Origin: JAFEBO01 sp044221315
GTDB taxonomy: Bacteria; Planctomycetota; Phycisphaerae; Phycisphaerales; UBA1924
NCBI GenBank assembly: GCA_044221315.1
Contig: JBGAPK010000002.1
Coordinates: 1 to 64,000 of the forward strand
Length of the DNA: 64,000 bases
Direction of reading: 5' to 3'
Shown here: piece by piece, positions 34,236-42,929 of the stretch
Numbering within the stretch: the first letter of the stretch is position 1
Layout: every line of letters begins with the position of its first letter
The notes under the pieces: model-generated
Database searches by the model: none
The model's input: only the letters and a program-made list of their open reading frames with translations
What the model was told of the DNA's origin: nothing
Program-made: the position numbers and the translations under genes

Positions 34236-34456
34236 CAGGAGCGCACGCCACGCGTCAGCGAATTCGAGATTTTCTTGCCGGGATCTTGGGATTGCTGAGG
34301 CTGGGCTGGATCACCGGTTTCCGCTTTGGTGGCCCCTACTGGCGATGGCGTGTTCATACGGCGTTCGGGGGAGGGGCCCCCAAGGGCTGGCGGAGTGTGA
34401 TAGGCTCTGTTGTGAGGTACGGGGCGTGGGTGCATCGGATGCGCCGCCTGATGTGA
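34232..34456 (+). CDS. Small basic protein of unknown function
   Basis: A 74-residue protein starting on an ATG that overlaps the epimerase stop by 4 bp. It has an N-terminal amphipathic or weakly hydrophobic helix (IRDFLAGILGLLRLGWITGF) and the motif GGPYWRWRVHTAFGG, rich in aromatic and basic residues; similar short YWRWR-containing proteins occur in other planctomycetes as I recall. Location and function are unknown. The frame remains open beyond both ends in the overlapping epimerase, so the start rests on the coupling overlap. Confidence 0.55.
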   Translation: MTGAHATRQRIRDFLAGILGLLRLGWITGFRFGGPYWRWRVHTAFGGGAPKGWRSVIGSVVRYGAWVHRMRRLM

Positions 34457-34505
34457 AGGCGCGTGAGCGATTGCGCCGACCTAGAGACTCGCGGAGGTTC
34501 TGAAC

Positions 34506-34862
34506 ATGGCCGAAGAAGCGATTGCCGCCCCATCCGAACAACCATCCTCCGGAAGCGGCGCCTTTGTCAAGGCGTTCCTGCCCGGACTGATCATCGGCCT
34601 TGTCGTTGGTGGATTCGTCGGCTCGGTCGGCGGCGAGTTCATCGCCAACAAGACAGGCGCCTCCGCTGAGATCAAACGCTCCATGGAAGAGGCCGCCAAG
34701 GCGCCCCCGCCGCCACCCGGAATGACCGACCCCGCGGCCACCCGCCCGGAAGAGCGCAAGAACCCGGCAAAGATCGAGCCCGCACCAAAGGCTGATGCAC
34801 CCGCGCCAGCCCCGGCCCCAGAAACCAAGCCACAGCCAAAGCCGGAAGAGAAACCCAAGTAG
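34506..34862 (+). CDS. Small single-pass membrane protein
   Basis: A 118-residue protein with one transmembrane helix (FLPGLIIGLVVGGFVGSVGG, about 23-42) after a short polar N-terminus. A C-terminal tail of about 65 residues is dominated by Pro, Ala, Lys and Glu (PAPAPAPETKPQPKPEEKPK). The tail is probably disordered and periplasmic or cytoplasmic. I do not recognise a family. A perfect hairpin terminator follows, shared with the convergent lipoprotein gene. Confidence 0.7.
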   Translation: MAEEAIAAPSEQPSSGSGAFVKAFLPGLIIGLVVGGFVGSVGGEFIANKTGASAEIKRSMEEAAKAPPPPPGMTDPAATRPEERKNPAKIEPAPKADAPAPAPAPETKPQPKPEEKPK

Positions 34863-34887
34863 GAATCAGGCGCCGCCGAACAGAACC

Positions 34888-34918
34888 AACAGGTCCCGTG
34901 AGATTCACGGGACCTGTT
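34888..34918. terminator. Bidirectional hairpin terminator
   Basis: A perfect 14-bp stem (34888-34901 with 34905-34918) around the loop GAT, followed on the plus strand by TTCTTTT. The stop codon of the minus-strand lipoprotein lies inside the stem. It serves both convergent genes. Confidence 0.85.
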
Positions 34919-35648
34919 TCTTTTCCGGCTCCTCCACCAGCACCACCGTCGAAGTCTTCCGCGACAGGCTGAAGAGCCCGAACTTGACCGTGCGCTCCTG
35001 CACTTCCTTCACGATCCCCCGCCCGTCAACCACGCCAAGCCGCACCGAGCGGTCGATCGTGGTGAAGTCGAACTTGGCCTCCAGCGTCGATTCGATCACC
35101 GACTGATCCCCCTCGCGGCTGACCAGCTTCGTCATCTGCGTCGCCTGCCCGTGCGTCTTCAACGCCGATTCGCTCTCCCCCTCCCGCATCGTGGCGTCCG
35201 ATTCGCTGTAGCACGGCTTGGACACCGTCAATTCCGCCGGCATCAGCACAAGCGCCGGGTCGAACGTCAGCACTTTTTGCTCCAGGACCAGATTCAGTTC
35301 GTCCAGAAAGACGGAGCCGTCGGGGCCTCGCTCCAAAATGGTCTCCCGGACCAGCGCCCCCTTGAGCGTGTCGTCCGCGGCATCAAATTCCTGGATCTTC
35401 CACTTGTTCGGGTTGCCATCCACCAGACTCGCCTCGCGCCGAATCACATGCCTGCCGTCCCGGTACGTCTTCTTCCAGGGCGGAGGCCGGTAGACCGTCT
35501 CGGCCGGGACGGGAGTTGAAGCCTGCATGTCGCCAGCGGGAGTCGCTTCCGCGACGTCTTTCGCGCCCGCCGCGTTGCCCGAGGCGCACCCGGCAACCGC
35601 GCAAGCGAAAAGCACGCACAAGCCGGAACGCCACGCTGCACGGAACAT
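34905..35648 (-). CDS. Lipoprotein of unknown function
   Basis: A 247-residue lipoprotein: signal peptide and lipobox AGCASG (Cys about 18), then a Pro/Thr-containing spacer and a beta-rich domain from about residue 45 (VYRPPPWKKTYRDGRHVIRR, ERGPDGSVFLDELNLV). It ends in a basic then acidic tail. I do not recognise a family; the many antiparallel strands suggest a lipocalin or LolA-like sandwich. The stop overlaps the shared terminator. The start at 35648 is divergent from the HEAT-repeat gene 58 bp away. Confidence 0.72.
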   Translation of the reverse strand: MFRAAWRSGLCVLFACAVAGCASGNAAGAKDVAEATPAGDMQASTPVPAETVYRPPPWKKTYRDGRHVIRREASLVDGNPNKWKIQEFDAADDTLKGALVRETILERGPDGSVFLDELNLVLEQKVLTFDPALVLMPAELTVSKPCYSESDATMREGESESALKTHGQATQMTKLVSREGDQSVIESTLEAKFDFTTIDRSVRLGVVDGRGIVKEVQERTVKFGLFSLSRKTSTVVLVEEPEKKQVP

Positions 35649-35693
35649 GAATGAGATCACGCTTCTTTGGGTTGTGCTCACAGCCGGGAAACT

Positions 35694-35699
35694 TATACT
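35694..35699 (+). promoter_or_regulatory. -10-like TATACT directly before the HEAT-repeat gene ATG
   Basis: TATACT ends 7 nt before the ATG at 35707, with no Shine-Dalgarno. A weak -35-like TTGTGC lies 16 nt before it. A leaderless message is likely if the promoter is real. Confidence 0.5.
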
Positions 35700-35706
35700 C
35701 CCGCCC

Positions 35707-36624
35707 ATGCCCGCGTCCCGGACATTTTTTCGCGCAGCAATCCCCGCCGTGTCGGGCGTGCTCGCGTCCCTGGGCTTCGCAGGCTGCGACGTCTTCGACG
35801 ACGCCCGCCCCGGCGCAACCAGCATCTTCGACATCTTCGCCCAGCCCACCCCGAGCGAGGCGGCGGCGATGGCCATCGATCCCTACGACGCCAATAACCG
35901 CTACCGCGGCACGATGCTCCTGAGCACGGCCTATTTCGCCGGGCAGCCCGTCTATGTCAAGCTCTTCGAGGACCGCGCCAACGACACCGACGCGACCGTC
36001 CGCATCGCCGGCACCCGCGCCCTGGCCAACCACGGCAACACCTCCCACGTGCCGATCCTCGTCGAGCGGCTCAAGGACACCGATCCGCTTGTCCGGCTGG
36101 AGGCGGCACGCGGCCTCCAGCGCCTGCACGGCAACGAGGCGATCGCGCCGCTCATGGACGCCAGCCGCAGCCCCGATGTCGCACGCGCCGGCGACACCGC
36201 CGAAGAAAACCCGGAGATCCGAGCCGCCGCCGCCAACGCCCTTGGTCAGTACCCCACCACCGAGGTTGTCCAGCACCTCATCCTCGTCATGGCCGATCCG
36301 CAGCTCTCGGTGAACAACGCGGCGCTCTCGTCGCTCCAGACGATGACCGGTCAGGACTTCGGCTTCAACCGGCGCGATTGGCTGGAGTGGTACGACAACA
36401 CCAAGACCCCGTTTGTCGCCGGCACGCCGTACATCTACCCCGTCTACCACCGCGACAAGAAGTTCGTCGAATACCTCCCCTTCGTCTCGCCGCCCCCCAA
36501 CGAGGTCGCGGCCACGCCCGTCGGGATGCCCCCCATCGCGGGCGGCACGCTCATCCCGCTGCCCGACGAAAAGGGCAAAGCAAAGCCTGAAGGCGCCGCG
36601 GAGTCCGAGAACAAGAAGAACTGA
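35707..36624 (+). CDS. HEAT-repeat lipoprotein
   Basis: A 305-residue exported lipoprotein with lipobox FAGC (Cys about 22). Residues about 75-200 contain HEAT-type helical repeats (VRIAGTRALANHGNTSHVPI and LVRLEAARGLQRLHGNEAIAP), ending with a linker and the hydrophilic tail rich in Lys/Glu. HEAT repeats form a superhelix for protein-protein contact. Function is unknown. TATACT stands 7 nt before the ATG without a ribosome-binding site. Confidence 0.78.
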   Translation: MPASRTFFRAAIPAVSGVLASLGFAGCDVFDDARPGATSIFDIFAQPTPSEAAAMAIDPYDANNRYRGTMLLSTAYFAGQPVYVKLFEDRANDTDATVRIAGTRALANHGNTSHVPILVERLKDTDPLVRLEAARGLQRLHGNEAIAPLMDASRSPDVARAGDTAEENPEIRAAAANALGQYPTTEVVQHLILVMADPQLSVNNAALSSLQTMTGQDFGFNRRDWLEWYDNTKTPFVAGTPYIYPVYHRDKKFVEYLPFVSPPPNEVAATPVGMPPIAGGTLIPLPDEKGKAKPEGAAESENKKN

Positions 36625-36668
36625 CGCCGGCCTTCGCCCCTTTCCAGGACTCGGCCGATACACATGCG

Positions 36669-37631
36669 GTGAAGAGGGTCGTTGCGCAGGGTGATCGCTG
36701 GTACGTCGCCGAAGCGCCGGAGCCATCCGCACGCCCGGGCGAGGCCGTGGTCCGGATCACCCGCGCTCCCATCGAAACGCTCGATCTTGCAAGGGCAATG
36801 GTGTCCGGACGGTGCGTCACGCCCGGACGCGAACTCGTCGGGCTCGTCAAAGCCGCGAGCGGCGTGGACAGCGCGTGGGAGGGCAAGCGCGTCGTCGTCC
36901 GTGCCGCCATCATCTGCGGCATCTGCGATCTCTGCCGCTCCGGCCTCTCCGCGCACTGCCGCGAAAAAAGTGAGATCGGCGTCCACCGCGACGGCACGCT
37001 GGCCGAACGCGTCTGCATCCCGACGGCGAACCTGTTCGAGATTCCCAAGATACTCGACGACGACCGCGCGGCATTCGCGCTCCCTCTCGGACGCGCGCTG
37101 CACGCGGCCCAGTTCGTACGGCTCGAGGGCATGCCCTACGTCACCATCATCGGCGACGGGGTGACCGGTCTTCTGGCGGCACAACTCATGACCCAGCGCA
37201 ACGCGTCGGTGCGGGTGCTCGGCCGCGAGCCCGCTCGCTTCGGCCTCTGCGAGAGGTGGGGAGTCAAGCACCGGCACGTAAACGACGTCGGCAGGCGCGC
37301 GGATCAGGATGTCGTATTCCTCTGCTCCGAACACGCCGGAGACCTCGAGATCGCCCTGCGCCTCGCCCGCCCGCGGGGCAAGGTGCTGCTGATGGGAGAC
37401 GCCGCAGGCGAGCCGGAGGCCCGCTGCGCCCTCTCGCTGGTGCGTGACAACGAGATCGCCCTGATCGGATCCCGGGGTGAACGGATCGCAGAGGCCGTTC
37501 GCGTTCTCGCCGAGGACGGCGTCGACGTGCGCAGCCTGATCACCGCCAGGTACCGCCTCCAGCAGGCGCCCGATGCCATCGAACGGGCCGCCCGCCCCGA
37601 GAGTGTTCGCATCCTTCTCGACATGGCCTGA
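36669..37631 (+). CDS. Medium-chain dehydrogenase-like protein without catalytic zinc ligands
   Basis: A 320-residue zinc-type alcohol-dehydrogenase fold. A GroES-like domain contains the structural-zinc cysteines 83, 86, 89 and 97 (CGICDLC...C). The Rossmann part follows (VTIIGDGVTGLLAAQLM). The catalytic zinc normally needs a Cys in the A/G-x-C-G-x-D-x-H region and a His in GHE. Here that region reads PIETLDL and PGRELVG, so both are missing. The protein probably lacks alcohol-dehydrogenase activity, or uses another mechanism. The GTG start follows the HEAT-repeat gene by 44 bp. Confidence 0.8.
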   Translation: MKRVVAQGDRWYVAEAPEPSARPGEAVVRITRAPIETLDLARAMVSGRCVTPGRELVGLVKAASGVDSAWEGKRVVVRAAIICGICDLCRSGLSAHCREKSEIGVHRDGTLAERVCIPTANLFEIPKILDDDRAAFALPLGRALHAAQFVRLEGMPYVTIIGDGVTGLLAAQLMTQRNASVRVLGREPARFGLCERWGVKHRHVNDVGRRADQDVVFLCSEHAGDLEIALRLARPRGKVLLMGDAAGEPEARCALSLVRDNEIALIGSRGERIAEAVRVLAEDGVDVRSLITARYRLQQAPDAIERAARPESVRILLDMA

Positions 37632-37669
37632 CGTCGGAAGCAGCCGGGCCTGAATCCCAACAATCCCGC

Positions 37670-38185
37670 GTGCTGTGGTTTGCCGTCATTTCGCTGCTCC
37701 TCGCCGGGATCGTCGGGTTCTTCCTGACTCTTCTGACGCTTCCGGGTATCTGGCTGCCGATCGGGGTCGCACTTCTTTTCCAGTGGTTCGTGCCCGACAT
37801 GTTTTCCTGCTGGGTGATCGGCGCGGCGATCGTGATGGGCGTGCTCGCCGAAGCGCTGGAACTCGGGGCTTCCGCCATCGGAGCGTCGAAATCCGGCGGG
37901 ACCAAGCGTGCCGCCCTCGGTGCCGTGGGCGGCACGGTCGTCGGGGCGATCGTCGGGTCCTTCATCCTGCTCTTTCCCATCGGCACCATCCTCGGGGCGA
38001 TCGCGGGGGCCGGCGTCGGGGCGAGCCTGCTGGACCGCTCGCGCGTCGACCGGACCTGGAGCCAATCCGCACACGTCGGCGCCGGGGCCGCCGCGGCAAG
38101 GGGCGTCGCCATCATCCTCAAGGGCGCGCTCGGGGCCGCCATCGCGCTCGTCCTCATCGTCGGGGCGATCGTCCACAGCCTGTAG
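37670..38185 (+). CDS. DUF456 membrane protein
   Basis: A 171-residue integral membrane protein of the DUF456 family, with about five to six hydrophobic segments rich in Gly/Ala/Ile. The first strand-helix (FAVISLLLAGIVGFFLTLLTLPG) and the Gly-rich segment (GTVVGAIVGSFILLFPIGTILGAIAGAGVG) are typical. The function of the family is unknown. GTG start at 37670; no ribosome-binding site is obvious. Confidence 0.85.
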   Translation: MLWFAVISLLLAGIVGFFLTLLTLPGIWLPIGVALLFQWFVPDMFSCWVIGAAIVMGVLAEALELGASAIGASKSGGTKRAALGAVGGTVVGAIVGSFILLFPIGTILGAIAGAGVGASLLDRSRVDRTWSQSAHVGAGAAAARGVAIILKGALGAAIALVLIVGAIVHSL

Positions 38186-38374
38186 AAGCCGCGCCCCGGC
38201 CCCCCGCCCGGGCCTGTAACCGACTCGGACGCTGCATTCAACGAAACTTCGCTCCGATTCCGGCGCGTTGTTGCCGATCCTCCGTGTATGCTGCGCCCGT
38301 ACAAGAGGCGAGCGGCGGAGGACCCGCCGCGTGAGACGACCGGAGGTTCTGCTTCTTCAAGGATGGAATGGCCG

Positions 38375-40036
38375 ATGTCGAAAGACAAGCCCGGGGCCGG
38401 ACGGGGAACCGTCGGCCGAGAGGATCCGAGCGCGAGAATCGAAGTTTCGGACGAGAGGGGAAGCCGCGAAAGCGTGACAGTCAAGCCCGGTGAATCCACG
38501 AAGAGTCCTGGTGGTGCCAGCGCCCCCAAGTCGGGTGCCAACGGTGTGCACAAGCCCGAAGCATCGACGAAGGCCGGGCGCGTGAAGCAGAAGAACGGCA
38601 ACGCCGAATCGGACGTCCAGGTCAAGCACTTCGTGCTCGACACCAACATCCTCCTGCACAACCCAAGCGCCCTCTTCGTCTTCCAGGAAAATCACGTCAT
38701 CATCCCGTTCGCCGTCATCAGCGAACTGGACAAGATGAAGCGCAAGGAGGACGACCTCGGGCGCAACGCCCGCGAGTGCATCCGCTATCTCGACCGCCTC
38801 CGCGGCGCCGGACGCCTCATCGACGGCGTCAACTGGGGCGAACTCGCCCTCCAGGCCCGCGCCGGCGCCTCGGTCGGGTCCAACGGCGACACCGGCACGA
38901 TCCGCATCGACATCACCGATCATCCCCGCCCCGAAGCGATCAAGGAAGATTCCCCGGACAACCGCATCATCGCCGCGGCTCTCTTTCTCCACGCCAGCGG
39001 CGTCCGCACCGTCTTCGTCAGCAAGGACCTCGCCGCCCGCATCAAGGCCGACAGCCTCGGCATCAAGACCGAGGATTTCGAGAACCAGAAGATCGACGCC
39101 GACCGCCTCTACACCGGCTTCGTGACGGTGGATGTCGAGGGTTCGCTCATCGACGAACTCTACAAGGACCGTCTCCTCGAGATCGAGCGCCTCGCCCCCT
39201 GCCTTGTCGCCACCGACGACCTCGGCAACGGGTACCAGCGCGAACTCCTCGCCAATCAGTTCATCGTCCTCAAGGACGAGAGCGACGAGAACCACACCGG
39301 ACTGGGCCGGCGCCTCGGCGAGACCGATCACGTCATCCCCGTCACCGGACCACGCAAGCCCGTCTTCGGCATCATGGCCCGAAACGTCCAGCAGACCATG
39401 GCCCTCGACCTGCTGCTCGACGAGGAAGTCCGCCTCGTCACGCTCCTGGGCAGCGCCGGCACCGGCAAGACCCTCCTCGCCCTCGCCGCCGGAATGTCCA
39501 AGGTCTTCAACGAAGAACGCTACGAGAAACTCCTCGTCGCACGCCCCATCATGCCCATGGGGCGCGACATCGGCTACCTTCCCGGAGACAAGGACGAAAA
39601 ACTCGGCGCCTGGATGCAGCCCATCTTCGACAACCTCTCCTACCTGCTCTCCACACGCGGTGCCACCATGCACCAGTCCGCCGAGAGCCACTCCTCCGAG
39701 CAGCGCATTCAGAAGCTCATGGCCGATGGAAAGCTCGTCCTCGAACCCCTCACCTACATCCGCGGGCGCTCCATCCCCCACCAGTTCATGATCGTTGACG
39801 AAGCACAGAATCTCACTCCCCACGAGGTCAAGACCATCGCCAGCCGCGTCGGCGAAGGAACCAAGCTCATCCTCACCGGCGACATAGGCCAGATCGACAA
39901 CCCCTACCTCGATCAATCCTCCAACGGCCTCTCCTACGCCGCCGAGAAGATGAAGGGCCTGGGGCTCTTCGGGCACGTCGTGCTCAACAAGAGCGAACGC
40001 AGCGAACTGGCGAGCCTCGCCGCGGCACGACTCTGA
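38375..40036 (+). CDS. PIN-PhoH fusion ATPase (PhoH2-type)
   Basis: A 553-residue PIN-PhoH protein, thought to be an RNA helicase with ribonuclease activity. After an 85-residue disordered N-terminus the PIN domain (about 90-230) opens with HFVLDTNILLHNP and carries the acidic residues of the nuclease site. The PhoH ATPase (about 310-553) has Walker A GSAGTGKTLLALAAG, PGDKDEKLGAWMQPIFD and Walker B FMIVDEAQNLTPHE. Two starts are possible (38363 and 38375); the second has GGA upstream. Its role in RNA decay is inferred from the family. Confidence 0.9.
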   Translation: MSKDKPGAGRGTVGREDPSARIEVSDERGSRESVTVKPGESTKSPGGASAPKSGANGVHKPEASTKAGRVKQKNGNAESDVQVKHFVLDTNILLHNPSALFVFQENHVIIPFAVISELDKMKRKEDDLGRNARECIRYLDRLRGAGRLIDGVNWGELALQARAGASVGSNGDTGTIRIDITDHPRPEAIKEDSPDNRIIAAALFLHASGVRTVFVSKDLAARIKADSLGIKTEDFENQKIDADRLYTGFVTVDVEGSLIDELYKDRLLEIERLAPCLVATDDLGNGYQRELLANQFIVLKDESDENHTGLGRRLGETDHVIPVTGPRKPVFGIMARNVQQTMALDLLLDEEVRLVTLLGSAGTGKTLLALAAGMSKVFNEERYEKLLVARPIMPMGRDIGYLPGDKDEKLGAWMQPIFDNLSYLLSTRGATMHQSAESHSSEQRIQKLMADGKLVLEPLTYIRGRSIPHQFMIVDEAQNLTPHEVKTIASRVGEGTKLILTGDIGQIDNPYLDQSSNGLSYAAEKMKGLGLFGHVVLNKSERSELASLAAARL

Positions 40037-40361
40037 GTCAAACGCGTTCTTGCCGGCGTTCGGCTCTTACGTGGTATCCGTCCATGCGTACAGCCTGCGA
40101 ATTCGTCGCGGGCATTACCCCGCAGGCCGATCCCGCTTCGCCGTGCCGAGGCGATCGCCCCAGCTCCCGGCCGGCGCTGTCCGACCAATTATCCGTAGTA
40201 GTCCCGAATTCCAAGACCGCCGCGCCCCAACATTCGTATTTCATTCTGAATTCATCGCGCCCGCGTACAAGTCTCGCAGTCGGTTGTTGTATTCGTGCAC
40301 GCGTGAACTAGGCTGTACATGACGGGGGCAGTGCCCCCGCAAGCGCGTCGGGAGAGGTAAC
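40037..40361. other. 325-bp intergenic region with promoter-like sequences and a hairpin
   Basis: No reading frame here has coding character. It includes the AT-richest local stretch (about 40180-40320), TTG/TAG hexamers near 40295-40315 that could be a promoter, and a hairpin GGGGGC/GCCCCC with loop AGT at 40324-40338 just before the ribosome-binding site of the 40362 gene. It should contain the promoter and 5' UTR of that gene. Confidence 0.4.
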
Positions 40362-41384
40362 GTGGTCGGGTTCGGCAGATCAGGGCATCGGTTTGCGATC
40401 CTCGCGCCGTGGCTGCTCGGCGCGCTGATGCTGTCCCCCCTGGCAAAGGCGCAGGTCACGTTCACCGTCACGGTCGATGATCCCGACGGGCTGCTCGCCG
40501 GATCGTCGCCCTCGCTCGAGAATCACTGGAAGGCCGCAGGCGATTGCTGGGCACGCCGGCTCGCCGGCACGGCCGAACTCTGGGTCCGGATCCGCCCGTC
40601 GAACGATGTGGAAGGAGTGGAATCGCGGTCCTTCATCTGGTCCTATCTCGAAACGATCGACGGCAACGACATCTTCGAGACCGGCGCATCGGTGCACATA
40701 CGCAACGGATACCCGGCGTCCTCGTTCGACCCGGACATAGAGGTGACAATCAACCCCGCCTTCCTGACCGAGCAACTCTGGTTCGACCCGGACCCCGCGC
40801 ACAGAATCGCGCCCCCGGATCCCGGCCGACTCGACGCGTGTTCCGTGTTCCTTCAGGGGCTCGGCCGGGCGCTCGCGTTTGACGGATGGATGAACGGCAC
40901 GGACGGCTCGTTCCCCGGCATGTACCGATCCACGTTCGACCGGCTGATTACCTTCGACGGCACGGATTTCTCGTTCGTCGGGAGCGATGCGGTTTCCGTC
41001 TACGGAAAGCCGGTGCCGATCACGTTCGGAAATCCGTTCCACGTCGGCAATTCCTCGCCGCGCCCGGGAGCCGACCTCGCCGGCGACGTCATGACCGGAA
41101 CGGGGCTCGCCCGCGGCACGCGCTACTGCGTCTCGGAACTCGACTGGGCCATGCTCAAGGATGCCCGGGTGCCGATCCGAACTCCCTGCCCGTGCGACCT
41201 GAACGGCGACGGCTTCATCGAGGACGCGGACTTCGCGATCTTCGTCGCCGCGTACGACCTCTACGATTGCGCCGACCCGGCCATGCCCGTCGGATGCATC
41301 GCGGACTTCAACCACGACGGCGCGGTGGACGATGGCGACTACGTCATCTTCATCCACGCCTACGCCGAGTTCATCTGCCCGTAA
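40362..41384 (+). CDS. Secreted metzincin-like pseudo-protease with dockerin-like tail
   Basis: A 340-residue secreted protein (GTG start with GGAGAGG just upstream; signal peptide 1-31 ending AKA). Residues about 32-270 resemble the family of secreted metalloproteases whose zinc motif is HExGHxxGFxG. The matching segment here reads VFLQGLGRALAFDGW: His, Glu and His are replaced by Gln165, Gly166 and Arg169. The protein cannot bind zinc in that way and is probably non-catalytic. The C-terminal 60 residues are two EF-hand-like loops (DLNGDGFIEDADFAIF and DFNHDGAVDDGDYVIF) ending FICP. It may be a surface adhesin or ligand-binding protein. Confidence 0.78.
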   Translation: MVGFGRSGHRFAILAPWLLGALMLSPLAKAQVTFTVTVDDPDGLLAGSSPSLENHWKAAGDCWARRLAGTAELWVRIRPSNDVEGVESRSFIWSYLETIDGNDIFETGASVHIRNGYPASSFDPDIEVTINPAFLTEQLWFDPDPAHRIAPPDPGRLDACSVFLQGLGRALAFDGWMNGTDGSFPGMYRSTFDRLITFDGTDFSFVGSDAVSVYGKPVPITFGNPFHVGNSSPRPGADLAGDVMTGTGLARGTRYCVSELDWAMLKDARVPIRTPCPCDLNGDGFIEDADFAIFVAAYDLYDCADPAMPVGCIADFNHDGAVDDGDYVIFIHAYAEFICP

Positions 41385-41441
41385 GCCCGACCGCTCCGTT
41401 CTGGACTGCCACTGCCGCAAGACGCCTCAATACGATTGAGC

Positions 41442-42824
41442 GTGAGCGCCGACTCCGGACAAGCCGAGAACGAGCCTCGCGATGCGAGACTGGCGCGCCT
41501 TCTCCTGAAAGCCCGCGGGCTGCCCCGCGTGCCCGGCGTTTACCTCATGAAGGACGCCAAGGGCGTCGTCCTTTACGTCGGCAAGGCCGCCAGCCTCCCC
41601 GACCGCGTCAGCAGCTACTTCATCCCCTCCGCCGACCTGGGCTTCAAGAAAGACCCGATGCTCGACCGCGTCGAGGATTTCGACACCCTCGAGTGCGAGG
41701 GCGAGTGGGAGGCCCTCCTCACCGAAAACCGTCTGATCAAAGACCTCAAGCCACGCTTCAACGTCCGCCTGATGGACGACAAGACGTTCCCCTACCTTGT
41801 CGTCACCCAGCGCGAGGATTTCCCGCGTGTCTTCGTCACGCGGAACCCGAGCGACCCGGAATTCAAGGGCGCGAAGATCTTCGGCCCCTTCACCAACGCC
41901 GGCGCGCTCCGCGACGCCATCCAGATCCTCCAGCGCGTCTTCAAGTTCCGTACCTGCAAGCTCGACATACTCGACGGCGACGACAAGAACCGGTTCTTCC
42001 GCCCCTGCCTTCTCTACGCCATCAACCAGTGCACGGCGCCGTGCGCCGCCAAGATCACCAAAGAGGCCTACGGGGCCGATGTTGACCGCTTCGTCCGTTT
42101 CCTCGGCACCAAGCGCAGCGTCATGCTCCGCGAGATGGAGGCCGAGATGCAGCAGGCCGCCGCCGAAACCCGCTTCGAGCGTGCCGCCGTCCTCCGCGAC
42201 CAGATCAAGTCGATCCAGAAGCTCGACGAGCGCGCCAGCAAGTCCGACGGCTGGCAGCCAGAGACCGAGATCTCCTACCTCGACCCCGAAAAGGCCCTCG
42301 CAAGCCTCCAGAAAACCCTCGGCATGGAAGACCCAATCCGCTGCATCGAGGGCATCGATATCGCCCACCTCCAGGGCGGCGAAACCGTCGGCAGCAAGGT
42401 CTCGTTCGTCGACGGACGCCCCTTCAAGAACGAATACCGACGCTACAAGATCGCTACCGTCAACAACCTGCCCGGCGGCAAGACCAACGACGACTATTCA
42501 AGCATCCGCGAGGTCGTCAGCCGCCGCTACCGCGAAGCCGGCGGCGGCCACGAGCTCTACCCCGACGTCATCCTGATCGACGGCGGCCTCGGCCAATTGC
42601 ACGCCGCGCTGGAGGCCTTCGACCAGCTCGACGTCAAGCCCCCCATGGTCATCAGCCTCGCCAAGAAAGAAGAGCTCATCTACATCCAGCGCGAGAGCGA
42701 GCCGGTGCGATTGGGTCGCGACAACCCCGGCCTGCGCCTCTGCCAGTCCATCCGCGACGAGGCCCACCGCTTCGCGCAGAGCTATCACCACATTCTGCGG
42801 CGGAAGAAAACTTTGGACGAGTGA
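41442..42824 (+). CDS. UvrC-type GIY-YIG excinuclease lacking the C-terminal HhH domain
   Basis: A 460-residue homologue of UvrC, the nuclease subunit that makes both incisions in nucleotide excision repair. The GIY-YIG domain opens with GVYLMKDAKG and VLYVGKA, the UVR motif region follows (about 200-240), and the RNase H-like nuclease keeps its acidic residues (IEGIDIAH and LIDGGLGQLHAA). The protein ends shortly after HRFAQSYHHILRRK, where full UvrC (about 600 residues) continues into the helix-hairpin-helix pair. Start GTG 41442 or TTG 41436; a TACGAT hexamer lies 5 nt before the GTG and no ribosome-binding site is seen. Confidence 0.85.
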   Translation: MSADSGQAENEPRDARLARLLLKARGLPRVPGVYLMKDAKGVVLYVGKAASLPDRVSSYFIPSADLGFKKDPMLDRVEDFDTLECEGEWEALLTENRLIKDLKPRFNVRLMDDKTFPYLVVTQREDFPRVFVTRNPSDPEFKGAKIFGPFTNAGALRDAIQILQRVFKFRTCKLDILDGDDKNRFFRPCLLYAINQCTAPCAAKITKEAYGADVDRFVRFLGTKRSVMLREMEAEMQQAAAETRFERAAVLRDQIKSIQKLDERASKSDGWQPETEISYLDPEKALASLQKTLGMEDPIRCIEGIDIAHLQGGETVGSKVSFVDGRPFKNEYRRYKIATVNNLPGGKTNDDYSSIREVVSRRYREAGGGHELYPDVILIDGGLGQLHAALEAFDQLDVKPPMVISLAKKEELIYIQRESEPVRLGRDNPGLRLCQSIRDEAHRFAQSYHHILRRKKTLDE

Positions 42825-42844
42825 TCGCCGGCGCTCTGATGGAG

Positions 42845-42864
42845 CCTCTCGCGTCGGCGAGAGG
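42845..42864 (+). terminator. 8-bp hairpin after the UvrC-like gene
   Basis: CCTCTCGC and GCGAGAGG pair around a 4-nt loop, 20 bp after the stop. No T-run follows, so it may be a weak terminator or a transcript-end stabilising hairpin. Confidence 0.35.
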
Positions 42865-42929
42865 TCAGAACACTGAGCATTTTGCAACGCACAGGTGATC
42901 GTGGCTGCTACATGTGAAGGGATTCCGCT

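Noticed and set aside
38357..39976. 539-residue open frame opposite the PhoH-type gene
   Set aside because: Its sequence is rich in Gly/Val/Glu with no domain and lies entirely antisense to a well-conserved gene; it reflects codon bias.
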